Positions 44,547-56,678 of a stretch of 64,000 bases of DNA are shown one piece after another (within the stretch, counting starts at the first letter, position 1; each line of letters opens with the position of its first letter). Made by a program: the position numbers and the translations under genes. Source of the DNA: Cannabis sativa (taxonomy: Eukaryota > Streptophyta > Magnoliopsida > Rosales > Cannabaceae). The notes below the pieces were generated by a model. It did no database searches. It saw nothing but the letters and a program-made list of their open reading frames with translations, and was not told the DNA's origin. The DNA lies in NCBI RefSeq assembly GCF_029168945.1, contig NC_083602.1, forward strand, positions 89,600,027 to 89,664,026, given 5' to 3'.

Positions 44547-45530
44547 CTAAATAAGCACAAGAATATATTTTGTTGCGACCATGGAAACTATTACAGCTCC
44601 AAACGACATCATTCGAGCTCTAATAGTAAAATCAGATGCACTAGAAGCACTATTCGTCTTCTGATCATCATCATTATCCTCACTTGCCCCACCAGGGCCA
44701 TCTGCCCTGGAGGACATTGAAGAAGAACCTGATGATGATGAATTTGATGAAGAATCTTTTGTTGGCTTAGCCAAAAGAGCGGAGGGTGAAGGAGAAGGTT
44801 GAAGCTTTGGTCTCGGTGCAAAGACACCGAGAGGAAGCAAAACCTTATCTACTCTATAAATAGCCAACTGATCGTCAGAGAACACTGTGGCGGTAATAGA
44901 AGCATTAACAATACCGGTAGATATGTTAACCCAATTACCTTCAGTAGTAATGTTCATAGGATAATCATACGTATTAGCAGCTTGTGTACGGACAGGGTTG
45001 CTTAGGGTTTGAAAATTCGAAAGTGAAATGAAAGTTGGTAAAACATGGTATTGTATCATTTGGATTTTTTGTTCTTTGGTTAAGGTGTTGAGTGTTCCGG
45101 GTTTGAGTGAAGAGGCGAAGGCATCGTTTGTTGGGGCTAAGATGGTTAAGCTGTTTGAGGCACTCAGTTGGTTTTCGATCTGAGTGAGTACTTCGGTGCT
45201 TTTAAGGAGGCGGTTGAAGACACTAAAGCCTCCTACTTTTTCGAGGATTCCTGCCACGTCGGTGGGGATCCTGCTTCGGCCTTTGTGGGGTGGAGCTTGG
45301 ACTATTGGCTCTTGTGACAAGGGTGGAGCAGAAGAGGCCACTGAATCTAGGGCAGGCGCCCCCGAAGAAGACTTTGACTTCTTTGGGGGTTGAGCTAATA
45401 AGGGTTTGGTTGGTGCTTGTGCTGGTGATTGGGATGGGGCATGAGCAGTTGGGGTTGTGGCTAAAGTTGTTGCATGGAAGAAGATTAGGGTTAGGAATGA
45501 GAAGATCGTGACAAAGTGTTTGGTATTCAT
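44547..45530 (-). CDS. FLA: Fasciclin-like arabinogalactan protein, type C copy 2
   Basis: 327 residues, one exon, the near-twin of 32224-33210. The signal peptide, SP/AP-rich stretches, FAS1 motifs (LTILAPTNDAF, IQMIQYHVLP, LAIYRVDKVLLP) and GPI-type end are all kept. Differences: QAPTKP for QAPAKP, DSVASS for DSAASS, one Ser fewer and a Gly inside the Ser run, TNSASS for TNNASS, IRARMM for IGARTM and a C-terminal Ile for Phe. The GPI-proximal changes are conservative. TATAAAA lies on minus at 45646-45652. Confidence 0.93.
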   Translation of the reverse strand: MNTKHFVTIFSFLTLIFFHATTLATTPTAHAPSQSPAQAPTKPLLAQPPKKSKSSSGAPALDSVASSAPPLSQEPIVQAPPHKGRSRIPTDVAGILEKVGGFSVFNRLLKSTEVLTQIENQLSASNSLTILAPTNDAFASSLKPGTLNTLTKEQKIQMIQYHVLPTFISLSNFQTLSNPVRTQAANTYDYPMNITTEGNWVNISTGIVNASITATVFSDDQLAIYRVDKVLLPLGVFAPRPKLQPSPSPSALLAKPTKDSSSNSSSSGSSSMSSRADGPGGASEDNDDDQKTNSASSASDFTIRARMMSFGAVIVSMVATKYILVLI

Positions 45531-46137
45531 GATGATTATTGTGGCTATTGTGGTTATTATGTTTAGATTTAATTTGTGTGTGTGTTTTCTTTGTTTTTTT
45601 TGGAGGAGTTGTGTTTGGTGCTTTGGTTTGGGATTGAAGTGAGAATTTTATAAGTGTTAAATAATAAGGTAGAGAATAGTACTATCAATCAATAATTAGG
45701 TGGTACAGTACTACATACTTTATATTTTAATTATTATTAACAAGTATATATTTAAAGAGAGAAAATAATTTAATTAGCGTAATTAAGTTTTATGTCATGC
45801 ATGCACTTTTTTGTTTGGCTATTATGTCATTTTTAATGAAAAAGAAAGAAACAGATATATATAATAGTTCAGTACTGTACGTGTGATAAGTGCTTTATTT
45901 GTTGAGGCTGATTGGTACATGTTATGAAAGATAGATAGCTCCTATCAAATTAGTGTGATGTTATATGTTATGGTATGAAGGACTAATCAAATTCTTATAT
46001 ATGATCATCATCAATTAATTATTGAATATTATTATTATAAATAAATAAGTGGAAAACACGATTCCACTTTCTATCAAATATTACATAAATTTATTGGTTT
46101 TAAGTCAAAACTGTTAGCATATATAGATAACTAATGG

Positions 46138-46260
46138 ACCTTGTGTGTCCGGTCCAGGTCTCGGTTCGGTGTCCGAGTTCAGGTCTTGGGTCCGTGTCTG
46201 GATCTGAGTCTTAATTTCGGGTTCGAGTTTGTGTCTATGGCCATATTTATGTTCGGATTA
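46138..46260. repeat. Degenerate GGTC/GGGTTCG-rich stretch
   Basis: A short G/T-rich run of GGTCC, GGGTCC and GGGTTCG words that looks like the complement of the C-rich arrays at 50.1 and 53.1 kb. The rest of 45984-46740 is AT-rich with no gene seen. Confidence 0.35.
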
Positions 46261-46793
46261 AAGATTTTATTACAATAAAAGAAAATATTAAGACATTATA
46301 ATTCTAGTGCATTATAATACAATGACCAACGAAAAGATTAAATAAATGTTATAATAACATATACTACACACTATATGTATATGCGTAATTATATGTATAT
46401 TTCTATACATATAAGAAATGTAGAATAAGAAGAATATGTATAGAAACACTCACTCTTAATTTTAAGTGTAAATTAGTGGGGATCAATATACTTGAACAAA
46501 TTATTACTTATTACACATTTATTCAAAAGTTTATTTCCACATATCTCCAAGTATTGGGAACTCTCTATATAGAATGTGTAAAAATAATTTTAAAGTGTAA
46601 AAATAAAAACACCCCTAATGTTTTCCATATAGCTGATTAATTAATATTTAATTAACACATTTTTCTCTATAATTAAGTAATATGATATATAATAATAAAC
46701 TCATTCTATATTGCAAACCATGCATATCTCCATTACCGGCCCTGAGTGTAGGCGAGCTAGGCGTGCGTCTCGGGCCCCAAGCGTTCAGGGCCT

Positions 46794-47124
46794 CACTATA
46801 AAAATATGCCACTTTTAGTGATAATTTTTTAGTCACAACAAAGAAATTTTGCCGTTAAATGTGATTTTTAGTCACAACAAAAAAGTTACTTGTGACTAAT
46901 CATATTATTTAGATACAAATTGTCACTAATTTAATTTTAGTCACAACAAGTATTGTTACTAAAAGCACATTTAGTTGCAACAAATTGTAATTTTTGTGAC
47001 TAATACTTTTAGCCACGGACTTTTTAATCACAACGTGGGAATGATAATTTATAATTAATCACAATTTTTTTACTTTTAGTCACAAGTTATTTTGTTGTGA
47101 CTGAAAATAAAATTTTTTATAATG
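46794..47124. mobile_element. CACTA-type MITE (TAGTCACAA family)
   Basis: It starts CACTATAAAAA and ends TTTTTTATAATG, flanked by exact CCT triplets (46791-46793 and 47125-47127). The interior alternates TTTAGTCACAACA and TTGTGACTAA. It is inserted in an older GGGCCC-rich repeat (46738-46793). 47128-48060 is AT-rich with no gene seen. Confidence 0.75.
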
Positions 47125-48172
47125 CCTTAAAATTGTGAAAAAAAAATATTATTAATATATAGATAAAATATTAAATAAGAAAAAAATATAATAAATATTG
47201 TTTGGTGTAGCAATAAAAGGTCTTATTTTAAGCCAAGGTAAGGATCAATCCACAACCTCCATTTTTCTATGTTTTAAAAAACTATTTAATGTGTAGATAT
47301 GAAAGATTGAATTTTGGAACAGATTTTAAAAGTATACCATTACACTAAAACATTAGAAATACATTTTCATAATAATTAAACTATATATAAAAATTCTAAA
47401 ATTTAATTTTATCATAAGCCTCGTATACTGAGGACTCATGACCCTACCTATCTCGTCAACTATTTTATTATATCAACCTTAATTAGTTTGGGAAAACAAA
47501 GTAATATACATAACGAGGTAACTATCCAGATTGAAAATCAACTCATTGTACATCTTGACCATTTTTGCTCTAATTGATAATATGAAGATATATGAAAATA
47601 AAACACCAAATTAATATCCATATTCTTATACATAATTATTACTTTTAGAGAATACTCAACCCAAACTAATTTGTACAGTCTAATTTAATTAATCGTACTG
47701 GAAAATTATATTAAAACATATATATATATATCATATTTTGAAAAACAAATAGATGAGATGTCTATATTGTCTATCTTACTATATAAATATATAATGATAT
47801 AATAAATCTAATTGAAGCCAGCTAATTAAGATATATAAACACATACATAATTAAATTAATATAATAATTACATATATATTCAAGCAAATTAATCTTGTCT
47901 AGAGGTCGTTTTTATCCCACCTCATCAAAACCTAATCCCTTTTTGTTTAGTAACTCTTAATTAATTAGAACATGTACTTAATTACCTAGCCAAACAAAGA
48001 CATCATACATTATTTTTAACTAATTTCATGAATTAATTATTAATTATTATTATCAATATATATCTATTTATAACCATCTCATACTCAAACACAAGTCATC
48101 AAAAATAAAGAAACAACTCATTATCAACTTACTTCTATAGTTAACTTGTTACTAACCTTATTAGTTGAAAAC

Positions 48173-49093
48173 ATGATGATGAAACAAGTTGTTTACTTCT
48201 CATTCTTGTTTCTGTGTTTTGTTTACTACTGCAAAGGAGCCACATTAGCTCACTCACCGGCCCAAGCTCCGACTAAAAATGTAGCTATAGCCCCAACTAA
48301 GGCTAAGACCATCACCCCAACCAAAGCACCAACATCATTGCCAGTGCCAGCAGTGGAGCCACCATCACAAGTGCCACTCGTCCAAGCGCCACCCCACAAA
48401 GCCCTTTACACACCAACAGACGTCACCAAAATCCTCGAAAAAGCCGGTATCTTCAGTGTCTTCATCCGCCTCCTTAAGAGTACTTCTGTAAGCATTCAGA
48501 TTGAGAATCAACTGAATGTATCCAACACATTGACCATTTTCGCCCCAACAAATGGGGCCTTTGGTGCTCTGAAACCTGGCACTCTCAACACACTCTCTAA
48601 CGAAGACAAAGTCCAGCTTGTCCAATACCACATTCTTCCTTCCTTAGTTTCACTCCAGAACTTTGAGACTCTCAGCAATCCTGTACGGACACAAGCTAGC
48701 AATACCAATGACTTCCCTCTAAATGTTACTGTAGAAGGGAAATCAGTTAACATATCCACTGGAGTTGTTAACGCTACTATTTCTGGTACTGTTTATGAGG
48801 ATAATCAGCTTGTTATTTATAAGGTCGATAAGGTGTTGTTGCCTTTGGGAATCTTTGGTCTGAAACCGAAGACAAAGCAGCACTTGGCGCCTTCTCCCAC
48901 ACCATTGAAGCCTTCTAAAGATACTAATTCGTCTTCGTCTTCGTCTTCCTCCTCTTCTGAAGAATCTATTAGCCCGGATATGGCGGAAGGGGACAAGTCC
49001 TCAAAGTCGAAGGCTATTGTTCTTATGAATAATGGTGTTGTAAATATTGGAGTTGTTATGATTGTTGTAATCGCTATGTGGGGTTATTTTTAG
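48173..49093 (+). CDS. FLA: Fasciclin-like arabinogalactan protein, type A copy 2
   Basis: 306 residues from the ATG at 48173. An in-frame ATG at 48146 would add nine residues before the hydrophobic signal peptide, but the shared MMKQ start of the paralogues favours 48173. The next two ATG codons also fit. Signal peptide, AGP stretch with TKAP and PVPAVEPP words, FAS1 core (TLTIFAPTNGAF, VQLVQYHILP, LVIYKVDKVLLP), a 10-Ser run and a GPI-type hydrophobic end. First gene of a plus-strand tandem trio with spacing of about 3 kb. Upstream sequence (TTTATAACCATCTCATACTCAA, split by one mismatch among paralogues) supplies the TATA region about 105 bp before the ATG. Confidence 0.92.
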   Translation: MMMKQVVYFSFLFLCFVYYCKGATLAHSPAQAPTKNVAIAPTKAKTITPTKAPTSLPVPAVEPPSQVPLVQAPPHKALYTPTDVTKILEKAGIFSVFIRLLKSTSVSIQIENQLNVSNTLTIFAPTNGAFGALKPGTLNTLSNEDKVQLVQYHILPSLVSLQNFETLSNPVRTQASNTNDFPLNVTVEGKSVNISTGVVNATISGTVYEDNQLVIYKVDKVLLPLGIFGLKPKTKQHLAPSPTPLKPSKDTNSSSSSSSSSSEESISPDMAEGDKSSKSKAIVLMNNGVVNIGVVMIVVIAMWGYF

Positions 49094-49659
49094 TTTAATT
49101 ATGTGAATAATTTGTTGAATTATGGTACTTTCTGTTTTCATGTTTCAGCCATGCTTTAAAGACTTGATTTATTTTGTTTGTTGAGAAATGAAAGAATGAG
49201 AACCTTTTTGAGTTTTGAAAACATGTTAATTTTGTATAATGAAATTAATGATTTGTCAATATTAAAGGTTTTGTGATTTTTTATATATAAAATAAAAAGT
49301 GAGAAAATTTGAATTTTGGAACTTAAGAATTATAGGGTTCCATCTTAAAATCGATTAGTGATAGCTAAATTAGGTAATTCACATTCTTATACATGACTCG
49401 ATATTTTATTATTTATTTATTTAAAGTGTCTCACGATAAGAATCAAAGTAGACAAAAAACAACCATTAGTGATCTCAATAGAAGACAAACTTGAACATTA
49501 GTTCCATCGAAAAAATTAAAGACAAAGCAATATTTTTTTCCATAGGTCGAGATTAGTTGGCAGATATCCAATTAGTGCAATGGTTAATCAATAAAATTCA
49601 TATCAATTGGTACAATGGGTTAATCACTGAGATTCATATGTAAGTGAGATTCTACTTTT

Positions 49660-49987
49660 CACTACAAAATTTTTTACTTTTAGTCACAACAAAATTTGTC
49701 ACTAAAACTAAAAAAAATTGTAATTAATTATAAATTATTATTCCTATGTTGTGACTAAAAGGTCCGTGACTAAAAGTATTAGTCACAAAAATGACAATTT
49801 GTTGTGATTAAATGTATTTTTAGTCACAATACTTATTGTGACTAAAATTAAATTAGTAACAATTTGTGTTTAAATGTTATGTTTTAGTTACAAATAATTT
49901 TTTGTTGTGACTAAAAATCACATTTAGTCACAAAAATTTATATTGTGACTAAAAAGTTGTCACTAAAAGTAGCAGTTTTTTGTAGTG
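49660..49987. mobile_element. CACTA-type MITE (TAGTCACAA family), intact
   Basis: 328 bp from CACTACAAAATTTTTTAC to TTTTTTGTAGTG, flanked by TTT triplets on both sides. It is the best-preserved member of the family in the window and lies between FLA type A copies 2 and 3. Confidence 0.8.
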
Positions 49988-50067
49988 TTTGCTTAACCAT
50001 ATTTAGATTCATGACCATTTAATTTACAATTTCCCTCACAAGACTGTAGATTTTGGTGGTTTACAGC

Positions 50068-50560
50068 ACTGACCCTGACCCCCGACCCAAACCGAACCCA
50101 ACCTTAGCCCAAATTGAACCCAACCCTGCCTAGACCCCAAACTTGACCCTAGACCCTGGACCCCGGCCCTAACCTAGCCACGGAACTGGACCCAGTCACA
50201 AACCCCGACCACCTCAGACCCCATGCAGGGCCAACCCTAAAATATAGCGGGCCATAGGAAAATAAATATTTTTGGGCCCATATTTAGAAAATATATATAT
50301 ACATATAATTTTAAAAGGAAAAATTTTTTTTGGGCTCCTGGACTAGGTGGGCCCTAGGCACAAGCCTAGTCCGCCTATGCATAGAGCCGGACCTAACCCC
50401 ATGCCTCAAACCCTAGCCCCAAACCTAAATCTTGGTCCTAGCCCTTAAACCTCTATCTCAACCCTATCTCTGGCCTTAGATCCTAAAAAACTCCAACCCT
50501 GAACACTAACCATGATCATTACTCCGGCTCGAACTCGGACCCTAGACTAAACCATAATAC
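50068..50560 (+). repeat. C-rich degenerate ACCC/GACCC array, copy 1
   Basis: Runs of ACCC, GACCCC and AACCC words without a fixed period (50068-50240 and 50395-50560) are separated by a GGGCC/GGGCCC repeat fragment (50225-50390). The array has strong strand asymmetry (C over G). It is followed by CATAATACAA and TTCATAAATAT words shared with the copy at 53.1 kb. No gene. Confidence 0.6.
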
Positions 50561-51554
50561 AAACTAGGTTCATAAATATCTCAATACGGGCATATACATC
50601 CTTTTTTGAATGTAGTCCGTAATAAACCTTGTTATGACCCTGTTTTATGTAGTGTGGTCGGTTGTATTGAAAATGGTAGTTTACAGAGTACTAAACAAAC
50701 CTAAATAGATTCTTTAATGCTTTTCTAAGGAAACGAAGTATCTTTCTTACCTTTCCCAACCCAAAGTAGTGATGATGATAGAAATGTCAAGATGTAACTA
50801 ACTATAGAATGTTTTCCATAAAGCTAATTAGTTAACATAATTTTTCAGTAATTAATATTTTATTCATCCCAAAGTACTATACATCTCATTCCTTCATCAC
50901 TCACTAGCTCATTATTCAATAATGTATTTCTATCGTTATATGACAGAACAAGGTAATATATCCAAATTGAAAATTAACTCATTTGTGACCAACACAACAC
51001 CCTTGACCATATTTGCTCTAATTAATAATGAAGATATATGAAAATATAGAAACCCAATTAATATCTATATCCGTTTACATTATGTTATATCCAAACCAAT
51101 TAATTTAGTATCCAATTAAACTAAATTGGTGAAGTGCAGACTTTTATTTAAAATAAAAACTTTTAAAAAACAAATGGATGACATGTCCGTGTTATCTATT
51201 ACAAAATTATATATGAATATAATAATATAAATCTAAAGCTAAAAGCTAATTAAGATATATAAACACACAAATATTATTATATATTTATGTATTTATCCCA
51301 CCTCATCAAAACTTAATCCCTTTGTAACCAACCAGCTAACTCTTTATTAGAACATGTACCTAGCCAAACAAAGACACCATACATTTTTAACTAATTTCAT
51401 GAATTATAATTATAATCAATATATATCTATATATAACCATCAATATGTGAATCCATGCTCTCATACTCAAACACAAGTCATCAAAAATAAAGAAACAACT
51501 CATTATCAACTTACTTCTATAGTTAACTTGTTACTAACCTTATTAGTTGAAAAC

Positions 51555-52478
51555 ATGATGATGAAACAAGTTGTCTACTTCTCATTCCTCTTTCTCAGTT
51601 TCTTTTGCCACTGCAAAGGAGCCACATTAGCTCACTCTCCAGCCCAAGCTCCATCAAAAAATGTAGCCATAGCCCCAACTAAGGCTAAGGCCTTAACCCC
51701 AACCAAAGCACCAACATCATTGCCAGTGCCAGCAGTGGAGCCACCATCTCAAGTACCACTCGTCCAAGCACCACCTCACAAAGCCCTTCACACACCAACA
51801 GACGTCACCAAAATCCTCGAAAAAGCCGGTATCTTCAGTGTCTTCATCCGCCTCCTTAAGAGTACTTCTGTAAGCATTCAAATAGAGAATCAGTTGAATG
51901 TATCCAACACATTGACCATTTTTGCCCCAACAAATGGGGCCTTTGGTGCTCTGAAACCTGGCACTCTCAACACACTCTCTAACGAAGACAAAGTCCAACT
52001 TGTCCAATACCACATTCTTCCCACTTTAGTTTCACTCCAAAACTTTGAGACTCTCAGTAACCCTGTACGGACACAAGCTAGCAATACCAATGACTTCCCT
52101 CTAAATGTTACTGTGGAAGGAAGCTCTGTTAACATATCTACTGGAATTGTTAACACTACCATTTCTAGTACTGTTTATGAAGATAATCAGCTTGCTATTT
52201 ACAAGGTCGATAAGGTGTTGTTGCCTCTGGGAATTTTCGGTCCGAAACCGAAGACAAAGCAGCACTTGGCACCTTCTCCCACACCATTGAAACCTTCTAA
52301 AGATACTAATTCGTCTTCGTCTTCGTCTTCTTTATCCTCTTCCTCCTCTTCTGAAGAATCCATCAGTCCAGATGTGGCAGAAGGGAACAAGTCGAAGGCT
52401 GTTGTTCTTATCAATAATGGTGTTGTACATATTGGAGTTGTTATGGTTGTTGTAATCACTATGTGGGGTTATTTTTAA
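51555..52478 (+). CDS. FLA: Fasciclin-like arabinogalactan protein, type A copy 3
   Basis: 307 residues from the ATG at 51555. The frame is open upstream to 51354, but those 67 codons are leader and promoter sequence (with a TATATATAA near 51428-51436) and are not part of the protein. Signal peptide, AGP stretch, FAS1 core identical to copy 2 in most motifs, and a Ser tract broken by one Leu (seven Ser, Leu, six Ser). The acidic segment is two residues shorter, and the protein ends in a hydrophobic GPI-type tail. Possible differences in glycosylation: INTTIS and NVT sites are kept, with ISST replacing ISGT. Confidence 0.92.
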   Translation: MMMKQVVYFSFLFLSFFCHCKGATLAHSPAQAPSKNVAIAPTKAKALTPTKAPTSLPVPAVEPPSQVPLVQAPPHKALHTPTDVTKILEKAGIFSVFIRLLKSTSVSIQIENQLNVSNTLTIFAPTNGAFGALKPGTLNTLSNEDKVQLVQYHILPTLVSLQNFETLSNPVRTQASNTNDFPLNVTVEGSSVNISTGIVNTTISSTVYEDNQLAIYKVDKVLLPLGIFGPKPKTKQHLAPSPTPLKPSKDTNSSSSSSSLSSSSSSEESISPDVAEGNKSKAVVLINNGVVHIGVVMVVVITMWGYF

Positions 52479-53032
52479 TTTTATCTACATTTGTTGATGG
52501 AACTATTTCTATTTTCATGTTTGAGTTGTACTTTCAAATCTTGATTTATTTTGTTTGTTAAGAAATGATAGAATGAGAACATGTTTGAGCTTTGAAAACA
52601 TTTTAGTTTTGTATTAATGAAATTCATGATTTGTTATTTTGTGTTTTCTTATATACAAAAGAAAAAGTAATAAAATTTGGATTTTGGAACTAAATTTATT
52701 AAAAAGAGAACGATTAGTGATCTCAATGAAAGCTAAAGTAATTTTCTTTTCTTTCTTTGTCTTTTTTGGGCTTAATTAGGTCCACATTAATTGGAACATA
52801 TCCAATTAGTGGAATGAGTTAATTAATGAGATTCATATGTTCTCATTCATATGTAAGTGACAACATAACATTTCTCACAAGAATATGTAGATTCTGGCCG
52901 TTCACACATTTATACACTTGTACTATATAACATTACTATTATGCTTGACATACATTACACAATACTATGTTTTGTGTTGAGTTTAAATTTGATACTGACT
53001 TATATTAATAGATTAGATTAAATTATATTATG

Positions 53033-53596
53033 TTTGGTGCGCTTGCAATAGTATTTTATTGTTTTATTTTCAAAAAAAAAAAATAATAAAAATATATTTA
53101 TAATTATATCAATACGGACCCTAATTGTTCCTGCAACCGGGCCCAAATCTCGGATCCCAACCCTAGCCTCAGCCTAGCCACAAACCCCAACTTGGACCCA
53201 ACCACGGACCCCAACCCCGATCCAAACCATGGACCTTGTCCCCAACATCGGACCCGACCTCGAATTTTGGCCCCAGGTCTAACCCTAAAACCTAATTCCA
53301 GTCACGATCCAAACCCCGATTCCAACCCAAACCCCGAACTCGAAACCCTAACCCAGCCCCACTCCCAAACCTCAGTCGCAACCCTAGAGCTCGAACCCCG
53401 ACTCCAGGCTCTGGCCCCTAGTCCCAACCTTAGACCTTGACCTCGAACTTTACCATAATACAACTTAGGCTCATAAATATTACAATTTGGGTTTATACAT
53501 CTAGTTTTTTTATGTAATCCATACACATAATGACCAAAACATAATAATTTACTGATTTAATATAATACATGATACTGATACGAGCACCAAACAAAC
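53033..53596. mobile_element. Element with GTTTGGTGC ends carrying C-rich array copy 2
   Basis: The left end GTTTGGTGCGCTTGCAATAGTA and the right end TACGAGCACCAAAC are an inverted pair. The interior 53112-53450 is a degenerate ACCC/GACCCC array like that at 50.1 kb. The right part (CATAATACAA, GGCTCATAAATATTACAA) is shared with the sequence near 50550. A plus-strand frame rich in Pro and Asn across the array is a composition artefact. Confidence 0.5.
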
Positions 53597-54372
53597 CTTA
53601 GATTTTCTTTATTGCTTTTTTAAGGAAACAAGATCTTTTCTTACCTTTCCCAACTCAAAGTAATGATGATGATGGTGGAAATGTCAAAGGTGTAACTAAG
53701 TATAGAATGTTTTCCATATAGCTAACTAGTTTATAATTTAACAAAACTTTTTAATAATTAATATTTTATTCATCCCAAAGCACACTATGCATCCCATTCT
53801 TCATTATTCGTATCCAATTATCTAAACTAATTTGTACCATCCAATTCAATTTAATTGGCAAGATTTTTATATAATTTTTTTTTAAAAAAAAAAAAGAAAA
53901 AAAAAACAAATGGATGACATGTCCATGTCGTCTATTGAAAAATTTATATATATGTAATAATATAAATCTAAAGCCAGCTAATTAATTATTAAGATACATA
54001 AACACATACATAATTAAATATAATTACATATATTCATGCAAAGCAAACTAATCTTGTCTAGATGTCTTTTTAATCCCATCTCATCAAAACTACTTAATCC
54101 TTTTGTTTAGTTTCCTGCTTAGAAATTAACCAACCAGCTAGCCTAGCTAGATAGCTAACTCTTAATTAGAACATGTACCTAGCCAAACAAAGACACCATA
54201 CATTTTTAATTAACTATTAATTATTGACAATATATATCTATTTATGTAATTTTCCCATATATATAACCATCTATACATGAACCCACATGCTCTCATACTC
54301 AAACACAAATCATCAAAAACAGAGAGAAAGAACTCATTATTAACTTAACTAGAAACCTTTTAAGTTCAAAAC

Positions 54373-55287
54373 ATGATGAAACAAGCTGTCTACTTCTCTT
54401 TCCTCTTTCTCAATTTCTTTTGCCACAGCAAAGGAGCCACATTATTAGCTCACTCTCCAGCCCAAGCTCCATCAAAACACGTAGCTGTAGCCCCAACTAA
54501 AGCTAAGGCCTTAACTCCAACCAAAGCACCAACATCATTGCCAGTGCCAGCAGTGGAGCCACCATCACAAGTGCCACTCGTCCAAGCACCACCTCACAAA
54601 GCCCTTCACACACCTACTGATGTCACCAAAATCCTCGACAAAGTTGGTATCTTTAGTGTCTTTATTCGCCTCCTTAAGAGTACTTCAGTAAGCATTCAGA
54701 TAGAGAATCAGTTGAATGTATCCAACACATTGACCATTTTCGCCCCAACAAATGGGGCCTTTGGTGCTCTGAAACCTGGCACTCTCAACACACTCTCTAA
54801 TGAAGACAAAGTCCAGCTTGTCCAATACCACATTCTTCCCTCTTTGGTTTCACTACAAAACTTTGAGACTCTTAGCAATCCTGTACGGACACAAGCTAGT
54901 AATACCAATGATTTCCCTCTAAATGTTACTGTGGAAGGAAGCTCTGTTAACATATCTACTGGAATTGTTAATGCTACCATTTCTGGTACTGTTTATGAGG
55001 ATAATCAACTTGCTATTTACAAGGTTGATAAGGTGTTGTTGCCTTTGGGAATCTTCGGTCCGAAACCGAAGACAAAGCAGCACCTAGCGCCTTCTCCCAC
55101 ACCATTGAAGCCATCTAAAGATACTAATGTGTCGTTACCTTCTTCCTCTACTGAAGAATCCATTAGCTCGGATGTGGATGAAGGGGACAAGTCCTCAAAG
55201 TCGAAGGCTGATGTACTTATGAATAATGGTGTTGTAAACATTGGAGTTGTTATGATTGTTGTAATCACTATGTGGGGTCATTTTTAG
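54373..55287 (+). CDS. FLA: Fasciclin-like arabinogalactan protein, type A copy 4
   Basis: 304 residues. Signal peptide MMKQAVYFSFLFLNFF and on to about 22; AGP stretch; FAS1 domain with KILDKVGIFSVF in place of KILEKAGIFSVF; TLTIFAPTNGAF, VQLVQYHILP and LAIYKVDKVLLP kept. The Ser run has collapsed to VSLPSSSTEES, the shortest of the four type A proteins. GPI-type tail at the end. It is the last gene of the tandem trio. A TATATATAA lies about 110 bp upstream (54257-54266). Confidence 0.93.
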   Translation: MMKQAVYFSFLFLNFFCHSKGATLLAHSPAQAPSKHVAVAPTKAKALTPTKAPTSLPVPAVEPPSQVPLVQAPPHKALHTPTDVTKILDKVGIFSVFIRLLKSTSVSIQIENQLNVSNTLTIFAPTNGAFGALKPGTLNTLSNEDKVQLVQYHILPSLVSLQNFETLSNPVRTQASNTNDFPLNVTVEGSSVNISTGIVNATISGTVYEDNQLAIYKVDKVLLPLGIFGPKPKTKQHLAPSPTPLKPSKDTNVSLPSSSTEESISSDVDEGDKSSKSKADVLMNNGVVNIGVVMIVVITMWGHF

Positions 55288-55289
55288 TT

Positions 55290-56678
55290 TTATCTGCATT
55301 TGTTGAAGTAAGGTACTATTTCTGTTTTCATGGTTGAGTGTATTGTTTGAGTTTTGAAAACATGTTTATATTATGTAATGAAATTCTTGATTTTTTAACA
55401 TTAAGAATGTTTTTGAAAGTAATTGTGCAATGTAATTACTAGATTGGTAATTATACAGTCTAATAATTATACTTTATTTAAAAATACAAAATTAGTTAAA
55501 AATACAAAATTAGTTTGGAGAGGTGATAATTACATGAATTCTTAATATCTTATTTGGGAGAATAGTTAATAATTACATGAAAACATAATATTTTTTAGTA
55601 GTTAATGTTTAAAATTGAAAATTTTTAGTAATTACACAATTCTCCCGAGGTCATGAGAATTGGAGAGTGAAATTGAAACCTCTCAATTATCTCTAATTAC
55701 ACAGTTATAGTTTAATTGAAATGTTCAGACAAACATACCAAATTATATAATTACCTCCAATTACACTTGACTTTCCAAAAGCGCCTTAAAGGTATTTTGT
55801 GTTTTCTTATATATATCTCAGCCAACTGTTTCGGTATTTTCCTAGAAAAATTGCTGTTATTTGATGCCATAGAAATTTGGTCCTGGGGAGCCATTTGATA
55901 AACTTATTGAACGGGCGTTCTCCAATTGATATTGATTTCGATGGAAGAACTTTTACTTGGTAAAAAGGAAGAGATGATAACCTCATTTTTGGAAGATTTG
56001 ACAAAGTGATTTACAACTGGGATTCGTATAGTGTCTATTCTATTGTGTGGAATTTCAGGCTCCATTTCGAAATAACTTGGATCGATGAGGATTGAAGAAA
56101 ATTGTGAGCTGATCATTAAAGGTAATTTCATGTACCATCACACTTGGCTTGGTATTTTCATCTTTAGCTCTATAGCAATTTGGGCTCATAGATGAGCAAA
56201 ATTGCTCATTTGCTTTAGCTTCAAATCAAATCTTCCATGTACAATCAAACCTAGCTTGGAGCTAATAGAAAGAGTTTGTTATCTTTTGTTCATATGCCTT
56301 AGTTCAGACAGGGTTGCCTTCCAATTGTCATTGCTTTACTCCCTTTTATGAAGTTCCCATTTCAGAAAAGAAAAATAAAAAGACAAATGGTATTTCACTA
56401 ATGAGTTCAGCTCCTGACAGAGTATACTAACAACAATAATAGTACAAGAACACAACGAGAGTGCTTCCTAATCACTAGGTAGCAAACAAAACAGAAAAGT
56501 TAGTTTGATAACTATAAAATTTGGGCAAATTTGTACCAAGTACGCCTTCAACCGCTTCCTGCTGTCCCCCGTCATCGGAAGTGAGACTCTCTAGCAAACC
56601 AGCTCTCTATTTTGTCCTCAAGGCTCAAAGAATGGCATGCTTTCCTTATCAGTTAGTTAATTTGTTTTCCAGTTACTA
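55290..56678. other. Intergenic, no recognised gene
   Basis: 55425-55770 is rich in AATTAC/GTAATTA words with loosely inverted ends (GTGCAATGTAATTAC and TAATTACCTCCAATTACAC) and may be an old hAT-type MITE. 55807-56330 has moderate GC and short frames without known domains. The last 300 bp are probably the 3' untranslated region of the next gene. Confidence 0.4.

Larger units (their letters stand above)
41272..45983. repeat. FLA block, copy 2 (type B + type C genes), compact
   Basis: This 4.7-kb segment carries a type B gene, an intact MITE and a type C gene in the same order and orientation as 13405-33613. It begins inside a remnant of the 13220-13553 MITE and ends at TTATGGTATGAAGGA (45983). 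It lacks both large insertions found in copy 1. Confidence 0.8.

Noticed and set aside
51354..51554. N-terminal extension of the third type A FLA gene
   Set aside because: It would place 67 hydrophilic residues before the signal peptide and covers the TATA region. Paralogues start at the MMK methionines.
53192..53440. Pro/Asn/Asp repeat protein on plus
   Set aside because: It follows the ACCC-type composition of the C-rich array, with no start context or domain.
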